A stretch of DNA of 64,000 nucleotides from Rhynchonema sp. JSB1_4 (lineage: Eukaryota > Nematoda > Chromadorea > Monhysterida > Xyalidae), in NCBI GenBank assembly GCA_030248065.1, contig JASAMV010004792.1, positions 1 to 64,000 on the forward strand, given 5' to 3'. The notes under the pieces are model-generated. The model saw nothing but the letters and a program-made list of their open reading frames with translations. It had not been told where the DNA came from and searched no databases. Of the stretch, positions 1-12,600 are shown piece after piece. Numbering within the stretch: the stretch's first letter is position 1; every line of letters starts with the position of its first letter. Position numbers and translations under genes: made by a program.

Positions 1-337
1 TGAGTGAACTGTCGCCGAAAAAACATGAGGTGCCTAAAAAACATCTGCACGTAAAACAACAAATTGCTCCAAACTCACGTCATCGCCTTGAGCTTCGCGA
101 ATTTTGCGCGCCTTATCTTGTCGTTCACGTTTTGCCTGAGATGGAAAGGTGACATCGTCAGAATAATGTGGGTATTTTAGGAAGATTTTACACCAAACAA
201 CGCACAGCAGCTTTTTCCAATTTAATTTTGCGTCCCTTGGCTTCGTACTTGGCTCTTTTTGCTGCTTTTCGCGATCCTGTTTTTAGTTTCTTGCTACCCG
301 CATTACTGTCATCCCCCGCTGCTGTACGTTTCGGCAT
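1..337 (-). CDS. Basic Lys/Arg-rich protein of unknown function, N-terminal part
   Basis: I do not recognise this gene. It runs off the left edge. Exons read on the minus strand: 337..206 (starts MPKRTAAGDD, 44 residues), 135..79 (AKRERQDKARKIREAQGDD) and probably 33 to the edge (APHVF...). Donors are GTGCGT and GTGAGT; acceptors are ATCTCAG and TTTTTTAG; all phases agree. The product is strongly basic with many Lys, Arg and Ala, and a KKLKTGSRKAAKRAK stretch that looks like a nuclear or nucleolar signal and may be helical. The start codon lies about 290 bp downstream of the CDK11 stop on the same strand, a spacing compatible with, but not proof of, co-transcription. A ribosome-assembly or RNA-binding role would be a guess from composition only. 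Confidence 0.55.
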
Positions 338-629
338 CTTGGTAATCATTGAAACACTAACTATTTCGGCTGGTTTACTTCACAACCATAATTATGCTTT
401 TTTACAAGGAAAACAAGATACAGCAGCATAGCAAGCCGTCGTGGCGACAACGATAATCATATGAAAGTAAAAAATTCATCACCATTTATTTTACTTTTAT
501 TTTCAACCAAACAGGACGACTGAGACACAATAATGAGACAACACGCAGAAAACCAAATCAATGATGGAATACTCAGCACACATTTTAACAGCCAAGTAAA
601 GTTTTTATAGAGCAAGAAGAACCACACAA
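338..629. other. Intergenic spacer between CDK11 and the basic-protein gene
   Basis: About 290 bp, A/T-rich, with no open frame I can support. On the minus strand it must hold the CDK11 3'UTR and the 5' leader of the downstream gene. No clear trans-splice acceptor is visible; the bases just before the ATG at 337 read TTACCAAG. Confidence 0.5.
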
Positions 630-3600
630 TCAAAATTTGGGCACATCAAATCTAAGCGCAAATCCCTTGCTCGCGTTCACGTCACTTTTGCGCAGCTGGA
701 GCTCGCGCAACATTTTATCGTCGACTGTTAGCAGGTCGTCGCCCTGAAAAATCAGGAACGTTCAGTGAGTGGACCAGGGAAATAAATTATTACTACAGTA
801 TTATTTACAGACGCCCATATCCATAACCGCAGCCCACCAAAATGAATATTAATCACGCAGAAATCCCCAATCCCTGCCGTACACAGAATCAAGATACGGA
901 ATGACTATGACTTACAGAATTGCGACTGACGATGCCATTTGAGACAGTGCGAACGCTGAAGACATCATTTTACGAATCTCTCAAACGGGTTCTCTAGACA
1001 GCCTTTATATGCAAGTATTATACGTCAGTCCGTGTGCTTGTGAAACATTTTACACTGTGTCTGCCGACCGAGAATCAACCCCACACCCGGCCGAATGTCC
1101 CACCTCGTCATTTCCGTACTGTTTGCCGCCGGATGGTGGTCGCGGTGAGCCACGTTTGGGTGGTGCCTTGCCTTGTTCGGACTTAGCCGGCCACGTCGGG
1201 AACATGTCTGGTGGCACCGGACGCGGTTCCTCTTCGAACCACTCGTGTAGTAGCGCCTCGTGTGCCGTGATACGACGCGATGGGTTGTAGGTCAGGAATC
1301 TGGGAATACACTTGTGTTGCTTAGTGTCAGATTTTGAAGCCCTGCTACTCTATGTATCGTTGCGTCACATTAGTTTTGGTGAAAGAACAACAAACGCATG
1401 ACGGGTCCTTCACTTGAATCTACACAGTACTAGGAAACGATTATTGATCAATATTTACCGGTTCAGTAGTCCAAATCCGGCGTCCGACAGTGTTGTACCG
1501 AAATGTTTACGCAGATGGTTGTAGGGTTCTTGAGCAAACGCCATCTTTTTAACGCCAGGCAAATCCGGGTACTCGGGCCAGATATCGGCGTTCGGGGTTC
1601 CCAGCATCTGAAATGAAAAAATTTTAATCCGATCAAACGCTAAAAATTTGACAAACATACCTGGAAAATACGATTGATGGCGTCGAGTTCGCCTTTGCCG
1701 GGAAACAGCGGCTTGAGGGTGAGGAACTCAGCGAGGATACAACCAACCGACCACAGATCAATCGGCGTGGAATAGTACTGCAATGATTTGATCAGGTACC
1801 GAGAACGTTTACCGTTAATCACAAAAGTGAAGAAAACAGAAAATATGGCTGTACCTTTGTTCCCAACAACAACTCGGGTGCTCGATACCACAGCGTGACC
1901 ACAACCGAAGTGTACGGCTTCAACGGAGATCCGTACTCACGTGCCAGACCGAAGTCACCGATCAAAAAAGGCAAGATATTTCAGTTGGAAACGTACCGTG
2001 AATATGATTCATGTTTATCGCACCGTACCTTTAAAATGCCTTTGTGGCTCAACAGCAGGTTCGATGTTTTCAGATCGCGATGCAGGATCCAGTTCTCGTG
2101 CAAGTGGTGTACGCCTTGCAGCAGTTGGCGTGTGAGCGTCTTCACTTCACCTGCAAGTGGAATGAATTGGTACTGTGAACTTTGGCATTTTCTTGTCACA
2201 GCGTTACGACCACGACCCCTTATCCGGTTGATTGTCGCCCCCCCCATGCCCTGCTATCATAACTTTCGGTGACCGTTTTTGCTTCCTGTGCCACCGTACG
2301 CGCCTAAAGACCAACGCTGTAAGACTCTGACAAGTGAATACGTAAATACTCATACACAAACACCATTCACTCTGCAAATATGTTTAGCCTCGACTATTAT
2401 TAGGGGAGATGTTTTATTACCACGTCTTCTTGTGTTTTTGTGTTCTGCTGAATGCGAAAACCCTGAACTAAGCATTATTGTACATGCATTGACTCTTCCG
2501 TTTCAAGAGACTTCCCAATTGAGCCATCCCGTAATCCAGATCGATTAACACACACACACTGACAAAAATGCACTTGAAGACTTTTGTGAAAGTCTCATTT
2601 TTTTCAGAATAAGCAAGCACCGACCCGCCACTCGACTTTGACTGCTTGATCATATCGTATGTACCTAGTATATCTACCGTGATTGTCTAGTGAAGCGCAT
2701 TTCTGTCTGTGTGGGATGGCGGATGCCAGCTATGGGTGAGCGAAAAGTACACTCAGGACAACAAGCAATCCTGGACTGCATATCTATGTATGTATGTAGG
2801 TGTGTACGTCGACGCATTCTCAATTTGGAAAGTGCGCAAGCGCAACTCACACCGACACAAGCTGTTGTCGTACCACCATGGAGCAAGTGGACCGGCACTG
2901 CTCTAATTATTAGGTAACAATTTACAGCCTTGGCCAAAAAAACTCAACCGCTCTCGTTCCAGTTCAATGGCGCGGAGTATACGTTTACATAGCGTACAGT
3001 ACCCACATGAATACATGGGGACACACGCGTGCCTTTGTTTCAGCACAAAGTGTCGGGTGCTTTATGTGACGTGACAGCACGCATGCACACATTGTGTGCG
3101 CTCATGGGTGCATATTTTGTCCGTCACATACATCTGCAGATTGACTGAACAATGAACTGCTGGTCCGATAATCATGTGAGGTTCTCACAGGTGGAACAGG
3201 TTTGAAACCAATCGGCCGCGCGGAATGACCAGTAATATTAAGGAGACTAATGCTCGGACCAAACTTCAGCATAACGATGATCCCAAACAGTGGGAGCGGC
3301 TACTGCCAGCAAGTAGCGCAGGTTGACGTGCTGCGACATCATAACTACTGGATTTTTAAATAACCGCTTATTGTACACATATGAACGCACATTCATGCGC
3401 TGACTGCCAATAATGCGGACCATTTAGCGCGCTAGCATCAAGCCAGTGCGCTGCGAGTTATTATCAAGCACAGCAGTTTAGCCACAGCCAGACGCCACTG
3501 GCAGCCATGCGGATGCACTTTTTTGATGCGTTTGCTTGCGCTCTCTCACATCCGACACATTGTGATGGTCCAAATTGTGAGCAGCCGTTTGATTTGTTTC

Positions 3601-6600
3601 GCATTCATGAATGTCACATGTCATGTCGCAAATACAACAAGTGCCGACTAACAATTGCGCCGAACGCTCTTCTTCGTCCGTTTGTGAGCGGCACTCGTAA
3701 ACTCTCGGCAGTCTGCTTGTCCATCGACTAACACCGACCTTCATGCGTCTGTCAGTTAACCGCCCATCGTAGCGCCTTCATCTTAACGCGAGAAAGTACC
3801 ATTACATCGCGCAGATAATGCTATGGTTCTGTGATGTTTGAACTGACATCAAAGAATCTCGCAACATGTATCGCTTGCCGTATGGCTCATGCATGTTTAT
3901 TGTGATCCTCGACAAGCCTGGCAGCACGATAACAGTTTAGGTGAGGTACATATAGACAACGGGAAATCCTCGGGCAAAAAAATAAGTTTATTTAGCGTTT
4001 TTGAACATTCTTACTTCCGCTTTGCTTAGATGTTATAACTTGATACGTGGGCATGATGACACTCCATATCCATCCATCAAGCACAATGCCATGCCACTGC
4101 TACCATACTGTGTATCATGTGCATGTGTATTGTACATACTGTACCTATAGTTCCTGGTGACAAGACGATGTCCGGGGGTCAAGTCGGCCAGACATTGTTC
4201 GTCTCCAGCAAGGCCACTGCCTCCAGGTCGCAACAAATACACAAATTGCTCCACGCAAACACAAACAACACAGCCAGCGTTGAATAATCATGAATAGATG
4301 TGTAGTCTTGGTGGTCTCAGATTGCATTCTGCTGAAGCAATGAGAATGCGCTTCGTGCGACCTGTACCTATGTAATTAGAATCTTCCTGTAATGGTATTG
4401 TGTGATACGTTACGTAGGTTTAACGCGGTGGGACCCGATTTTTTCAGGTCAGGTTTCAAAGGGTTGCTAGCGTAATTTACCCACCTCGAGACAGGTTGCA
4501 ACATCGGTTGTTAAACAACCACTACTTCAATCCCATTCCCGCTCTCAATTTACACTTGTGCACAGCCGAGCTTGCAGCGACAGCTTGGCCAGCACTAAAC
4601 AGCTGCATAGGCGATCGCAAGCGAATGTGTGATAAATCGCAGAAACACAAACGCATACACAGAACGCGTACAAATGGCGTCTGCATAAGCGATGTGCCAA
4701 TAGAGAGAACTCTAATATTTCAGTCACACAATGGGCTGATCGGACATCAGCCAAAATTGTTTGTATATCACATACTGTATCAATGGGCAAACCTATGCGC
4801 GCCAGCCATTGAGATCTCCAGATTTATTTGAGCCGCTCCCCCAGGGAGCTTAGGACAATATCCTGTTTTCTTAAAAGTAACAACTGAAGTCACACAAGAC
4901 AACTCTGCAGCGACACTTTCTGAAGAAAATTCCGCGGAGGGCATGTGCTTTGTACTGTAGGTGTGGCAAATCCAGACACTTCCTAGTGTCACTTCATGCC
5001 ACAATGTCATCATTTTGGCATAGTTCCTAAACAATGCTTTTAGTTCCTGTCATGTAACCATTTCAAACTTGTGGTGCGACTCGAAACACCGGCTTCGTTT
5101 ACCAGTGGATCTTTTCAAAATGTCCAGGATGAGCAAAAAGCAGACTGCACTGCACATCCATAAATTACCACCATTTAGCCATTCATACGCAAAACCATTA
5201 ATCGAGGGTCCACAAAATGCATATCTGGTGGGCACTGAGATCAGCTATAATGGTGCAAATGACATGTTATAATTTTAGGAAGTATGTAAGTTGGCCTCAT
5301 TGCTTTGATGTGTTTCACCGCCGTGCGAATGAATGGCACGAGTGCGGTGGTGGGCGCGTAGCGCAAGGGCATGTCGGTCCTCTCATTATCTCTGCAGGTA
5401 CATACGTCGATTTAATACTTCAACCGATGAACCGATTAAATACTTCAAAACTACAAGTTCATTGTTTTTTGCGCACATAATAGCTTGGCAGTCTGGCAGT
5501 CAGCAGCACTGTCATATGCTCCATGTCAATGTCTGAGTACGCCACACAATGGATCACCTGCACCGAACAACTGAACACGAACCGGTGCGGTCAGCCAACC
5601 GAAAGCCGGCTGAAAAAAGACAATTTCAAAACTATTTGCCATTGCCATTAGCGCCTGGGGAGCAAGTGTTGTGCTGCAGTGTTAAAATGACATTTTGGAA
5701 CAGGCGTGCCGTCGCCCGTACTTGGCTCTCGGCATAAAAACCTCGGAACAGCACAAGTGTTGGCCCAACCAAAACAAACGGCTCTCCACTTTCTGCAGCA
5801 ATGCGATGCTGAACTTCGACTAGATCTATCTTATCGGCTCTTCGTTACCGATTTGAGATACCGGCCCATTTCCTTTTTGTACTGCTTTCCGTTTGAATTG
5901 AAGAAGTTTGTGAAAGTTTGACAACTGCAATGGCACGCAACCATCACGCGCACACGACAGTCATTATCTGAATTGACTTGCTATACTGCTACAATGCGTA
6001 GTGTACGTTTGTTTGTGAGCGTAATAGACGCCCTGATTTGTTGATGCAGTTTTACATTACAGACAAATGCTGTAATAACATGTAGCTGGTGTCGTTGTCG
6101 TATACCGAGGAAGTAAAACAGCCAGCCAGCGATCACATCCAATGTTGTTTTTATATTGTCACGCTGCGAACTTTAACTTTGGTCTCCCACAAAACCATAA
6201 GTGGATGCAATTCAAGGCAGACCCAGTGCGGTAGTGTATCCCATTTCTCGCTCACACGGTGTTAACCTTCCTCATGTGGTACTGTGGGTATATGGTCATA
6301 AAGCAACGAAAGGCAGGTGCCACATGTAAGCAACATGCCTATGTGCCAATACGAAGTGCCATCAAAGCAGCCCAGTGATGGACGAGTGTATGGTTAAACG
6401 GCCAAAGGGCAAACGCAGCTTTAAAAAAGTGTTTGTCGCGTGAGAAAATAAATGGCAGCCATACGCGTGCGGGGTGGAGCCGTGGTTGCGTACTACAACT
6501 GCGCGAGCACAAACGAACCTGTTAAGTAGATTTCTGGCCCTTTGTGGTTCCGGCGTTTGTCCGGGAGCGCATTCTCTGTTATCTCTCCAAAACGATGTCA

Positions 6601-9600
6601 TACATTATTCCAACGCCGGTGCGTTAGCGACCATCAGATGGGTGGCCTACCCTAGCCATGCAGGTCGCACCGTACCGTTGCAGTATGCTTCTTGCAACAA
6701 TTGAAAGAGCGCAAAAATGCTGCAACCTATACATACTAATTAGACATCCACGTTTGGCGCACACTTCGCCCGTCAGGCGGACAGGTTAAGCAGCTAAGTG
6801 ATTTCAGGCACTCGTTCACATCTGTCATTCTTTTTCTCATTCTGTGCTGACACCGATACGCCATCACATTAGTGCAAGTGCCAGCATCGCACTTCATATC
6901 GTTGCGCAAAATGACTGCTTCAAAATGTGCCATCATCTCTCACCTTTTCACAATGACGCCAAATCGCGCCTGAAAATGTCGCGTCGTAAACCGGTGTGGT
7001 TACGCTGCTTACACGCAAGGATGAATTCAGCAAAGAAGCACCAGGGATGAACGTTTGCAACGTTAAACCACAGTGCTTCACGAAGGATTAAGCGCTCAAC
7101 GAGCTTACACTTTTTGGACTCTTGTCGCCCCACCCATATCGTGCGTTAGAACGCTCGTCACGGGCACACCACTATGACAATTGAGTAGAAATAACTGTGT
7201 CAGGAAGGAAGACATGTTCATATTCATCCATCAAATCACGTCTCGAATTTTTGTCAGCGGTCGGTGGCGCGCTGACGTACTCTCCATCTGCACCATAGTA
7301 AATAAAACAGGATATAAAAATACAGCACATTTGTGTACCGTCCTTGGTTGGGAGTGTAGGTGCGCGGGACACATGAAACCAACTTTACGAGGTGTTGGGA
7401 AGAACCAACTGGCATCGCGTCAGATGTTGCGATCATAGTCGACGTATGCAGCCAAGGTTTGTCATATACATACCAAATCATGTTGTACATGTATGTAGCT
7501 TGACAGAAGCGTACCGTGAAGCTCTTTCTTGTAGGTGTGTACGTAAACTAACAACGCTGCTTGACAAGATCAAATTTACTCAATACAACAAGCCTCAGCT
7601 TCGACCACCAATAACGGCTTCAAATGGGGCAATACGCATGCATGATGGCGGAAATCCGAGCCAATCCGGAGGCCATTATTCAATATTTGCGACACAAAAA
7701 CGCGTAAAACTATTTGTCTGACCAGCAGCTGACCCACGTCATGGCTTACATCATGCTTCATAGCCAATCTCATCCCACCGAAAGAGAGAATAAAAGCGCA
7801 TAGCTACCATTGTCGCCAGATGTCGCTTGTCGCACAGACAAATAAAACTGGTGCAACACTCGCTCTGCTAAGTGCCGCAACGACACTTCATGGCCAGTTA
7901 GACGTTCAGTGATACACACGCGTGTCTTCTAGCACCGCCCAAACGAGTTCAAAATCAGCTGCGCTCAAATGTTACTTGTAACGTGCGGCTCGTCAGCTAA
8001 TTAAACGTGACATACGAGAATGCCAACCGCGGCTACGCATCGGCACCGACAGGCCAATGGCTAGATGTTGCCTATGTAATTGACCGTTGGCCTCGACAGT
8101 TTTTCGGTTCCTTCCTTCTGTGCTAGTACTTTTTTTCGCAGTGTCTCAAGTACATGATGTCATTGTAAGTTGTACCAGTCTTCACGTGCTGGCAGGTCAT
8201 CGCAGCTCAGAATCGTATAGAGCAGCGGTGAATGTACTCCAGGACATGCACGTTCTCATGTTGCGCTGAGAACTCACTCATATTGCGCGATATGGTGATG
8301 ATGTGTTCCAAGATGGTGCTCATGCACACTTCTCAAATAATGCTGGCTGCTATTCAGATCCGATGAAACACAAAAAATACTTAGTGCTCAAAACATGAAA
8401 AGGACCACCACAAGCTGATACGCCCAGTTGAATGGTGATTATTAATACGAAGTATGGGTGTCCATGGCATAATAAATGCGACCATGAACGGCAGGTTGGA
8501 GAGAAGGGCGCTAGTTTTTGTAAAATGACTGTTCAGCTTGATTTAGAAATCGCAAAGTCGCTCAATTCATGGTCCTTCAACCATTTAGTGAACGCTTTCA
8601 GTATCATGGACCACTGCAACGAGCTTGACAAGCACAGATGGCTGGAGGCCAAGCTGGTCCTGATCAGCATTCTGGGAACAATTGTTGGCGTCTTCGGGGT
8701 CTTCGGTTAGCTCTTTGGGTTTTCACTCGGACCAATTTTGACAAGACGCTCAGCTCAGACACAGTAGCCGCCTTTCCAGGTAACATCACAACGGTGCTCA
8801 TACTAACACGGCCAAAGATGCGAACGCCCAACAATCTGTTTCTGACGGCGTTGGCAGTGTACGACACGTGCGTGCTCATCACGGCGTTCATGCTGTATGC
8901 CATCGAGTACATCATCGAATACGCCGAGATGTACTCGTTGTACATGGTCGGTTGGAAAGATGTCTTCAAGCTATTGGGAAATATGTTTCCGGTAAAAATG
9001 AATTGCACACCAACGTACTTTATGGCTGCTCGTTTCGACGTGCTTTGGCAGATAGGTTGTGCACCAGGTCATTTTTAGTGCTAATGCACAAAATGGCCAC
9101 ATGACCCAAACAAAAAGGCAAATGTACAAATGCAACACCTCCGATCTGACTTTCCCACCAATCACACAGGCCTGGCTGGCGTATCTACGCGTCACATTTG
9201 CCTTGTCCAACACTGCACAGACGGGCAGCGTGTACATCACGGTCGCCGTCACCATCGAACGCTTCCTGGCCGTTGTACTGCCCAACTACGCCAAACTCAT
9301 GTGCCACAACCGCGGTGCCGCCATGTCCATTGTGATCGTGTCCATTTTCGCTATTGTTTTCAACTCTACCAAGTATTTCGAGGTCGGGCGCCTTTATCGC
9401 GCTTTTGCATTAAGTTCCAGGTGCCTGACCTATCCGGTTTCGCGGTAATCACAGTCGGGCGATGGAGGTCAGAGAACGTTGCTGAGAAGTGTTTGACTGG
9501 TCGTACAAAAGATAGTCCGAAACCTCGGATCAGCCGATAACATATGCAGTGGATGAAACCGCTAGGATCACACATACAATACCTGGAATTGATCGAAAGA

Positions 9601-12600
9601 ACCGCTTCAGCACGCGGACCTCCACCCGTAGGCCTGACTGCCCACAGAACTGCAACTGTATGCTACACCACACGGTGACCTCCAAAAGTACCCGGGGATC
9701 TCCAAATATAACCAAGCATCCATTGTTGCACCAACTACTGTATGTACATACCAATGCATGCATAGGTGGTGGTCGTTCGTAACACGGAGTGCGCCGACGG
9801 CACCTGGAATTCGTACGTGCTGAATCCGGGCGCGATCGCCCTTGACGAGCTCTACCAAACCGTGTTTTCACTGTGGCTGTCCAACATCGTCATGGTCTTC
9901 CTCCCCTTCATATTCCTGTTCGTCGGCAACACCGCCATCGCGTGGACGATTCGAAAATCGGTCAAACGATTACGGTAAATGCTGCGGAATGCTGGGATTC
10001 CAACTTGAGGCAAGAATGCCAATTTTGTCCCGTGTTGCAGATGACATGAATCATTTACAGGTGCTAGGTCTGCTTTTTTTCTGATTCGTGATAGCACGAT
10101 GGTTATTTTGGCACCACGGTGAATACCGTCGGCATTCAAAACTCTTCCAATTGTCCAAGTTGCCTGTTTTCAAGCATGAGTGACGTGTGTAGAGCAACAT
10201 GTCGCAGTCCTGAACTACAGTCATTGTTCTCCGCAGATGCTGAACGTGTGTGAATGTCAACCTTCGCATTGTCCATTTCAGCACGCACGAACGTCCGTCA
10301 CGTGCGAGCGAGATCAAAGAGAAGTCTCGCGAGGCCACGCTGGTGCTGGTCGTCATCGTGTTCATATTTCTCGTCTGCAATTTCTGGGGTTTCGTGCTGG
10401 CGCTGCTCGAACACGTGTTCATTGGGTCCTACATTCTGGCGAGCGAATATCCCAAATTCTACACGTTCAGTCGCGAGGCGATCAACTTTCTGGCCATCGT
10501 CAACTCATCCATCAATTTCGTCATCTACTGCATTTTCGGCAAGGACTTTCGCGAACAGGTGGTGACCGTCTATGGCTGTGTGGGCACGTTGATGTTGCCA
10601 ACCACCGAATTCCTGGCGCCCTGGAGACAGGACGATGCTGGCTTGCGTAGCAACACTAACAGCTACATGTCAGTGGGGCAGCAGAATGGCAACGACACTC
10701 AATTGCAAGCCAATGGCAGGTCGGTGATTTATCTAAACGTCATGTGAAAACCTGATCAAATTTTATTTCTGGATTTGATTCTAATTTTCACACGGCGTGG
10801 AGTATACAACCGCTGCGTGCGAATCAATCACAAATGTATGGCGTCGGTGAAACATTTTTGGTCCACGCTGATCTCCTGGTTGCGTGTCGGTCAGTTATCC
10901 CGACACCATGTCATATGCGGCACCTGTCAAGCAAAAATTTGCCAAGAGTCTCACGCAAAACGAGGTCACAAAGCAGTCCACCCTATTTACAGACTGCCGT
11001 GCACGTGCGACAACGAGCCAGCCGACAGCAGCAGTCCCGTACCACGGTCGACTGCTCTGAACAGCAAAGTACGCAATAACAACATTGGCATGATGGATGC
11101 GACCAATAAACCAGCAACAACAACGACGACTAGCATCAACAATGGGGAATGCTATGAATTGAGTAATTGCGCAACCACCAGAGAGGCGACAGCACCAACG
11201 AGAACCAACACCACGGCCGTTACTGTAATCGCCACACCCAGAGGCTCGCAGCAGATTGTTTACACTTCGTTGGACATCAGTGAAACATCAGATGAAATAC
11301 TGTTCGTTTGATAGTGTGCGTGTACAGCGTGCATCACATCTCCGGTCAAACAGAAATGATAGGGGATACTTATGTACCTGTAAAGAACTTCAACCACACC
11401 AACTGCTCATAATGTTGTATTGTATAAAATCATTTATGACACAGCGAGTAAATCAAGGCTCAACCAATATTTCTCTGCCCCTTTCGCTCAAAATGAAAAC
11501 AAAAACAAAAAATACGAAAAAAGAGCAAAAAATCTTGAAAAACGCCGAGATCAACTAACCAACAAGGAACGGTTGTTTCATCGACTCCATCAAGCCCTTC
11601 ATGTCGTGTTCCACGTAGTCCATAACCAGATAGATCTTGTCCATGTTGCTGCCGACCACAATTTCCTAGAAATTATTTTATTGTTTTGGACGGCGAAGGA
11701 AATCCAAGAAATAAAATAAGAATATATTCTTTTGCCTCAACCCCAAACATACCCTGACGTTAACAATGTTCGGATGTCTGCCAGCTTTGAGCAACATGTT
11801 GATTTCGCGCAATGACGTGATCGGGAAACCCTCTTTCTCTTTCTCCATCTTCAGTCGTTTCAAAGCGACAATGTCATCTGGGAATTGCGAAAATCATTAT
11901 TTATGCCGATCATCTTTTATCTTTTTTTCGAATTCCGTCTGATAAAAACCGGTAAATTCAAATCTCAACTAATTCTCAATTGTCACGGACCGGTTCGTTT
12001 CTCCATCGCCCTGTAAACCACTCCATAAGTACCCTCCTCGATTCGATTGAGACAGTGGAATTCCTCCACACTGCGACAGCCCGATATGCCCGGGTAATAG
12101 ACGGGCAGGTGCGAAATATCGTCTTCCTCTTCTTCTTCCTCGTCTTCTTTTGCTGGCTCTTTATCGCTCAACTGGAAGAAAAAGAAAAATTCACTCGTAT
12201 TCACTAACTGGTGATCGATCGGAATTGAACCCTAATGTTGTTGTTTTTTGTTTCACTTTTTGGCTTTCAAGAATAAGCTTCGTATGACCGATGACACACT
12301 ATTTGCGTCCTCTCTTTGAAACGAGATCTATCTCGAGTGTGACACCAGCGAACAGCCAAGCATCGTCACGGGGTGTACTGACGTTGCACCAACTTTGGAC
12401 AAACGCACATCACGCATGCACATATGTACATCTAGCAAAGTTTATTTGAATATTAGGTTTGATTAAAAGCTGTGTGCCGGCGAAAATGCGTGCGATCAAC
12501 AAATCTCGAAATTCTTGTCATACAAAAAACAAGCGATCGGCACGAGACTGAACACCTAGTTTGAGTGCGTCTTGTCAAATAGGCACTTGGCATTGTCGAA

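Noticed and set aside
2674..2937. Overlapping frames on both strands in the CDK11 intron
   Set aside because: Short, in simple-sequence-rich DNA, with no domain features.
8664..9285. Minus-strand frames of 104-114 residues
   Set aside because: They are antisense shadows of the GPCR exons.
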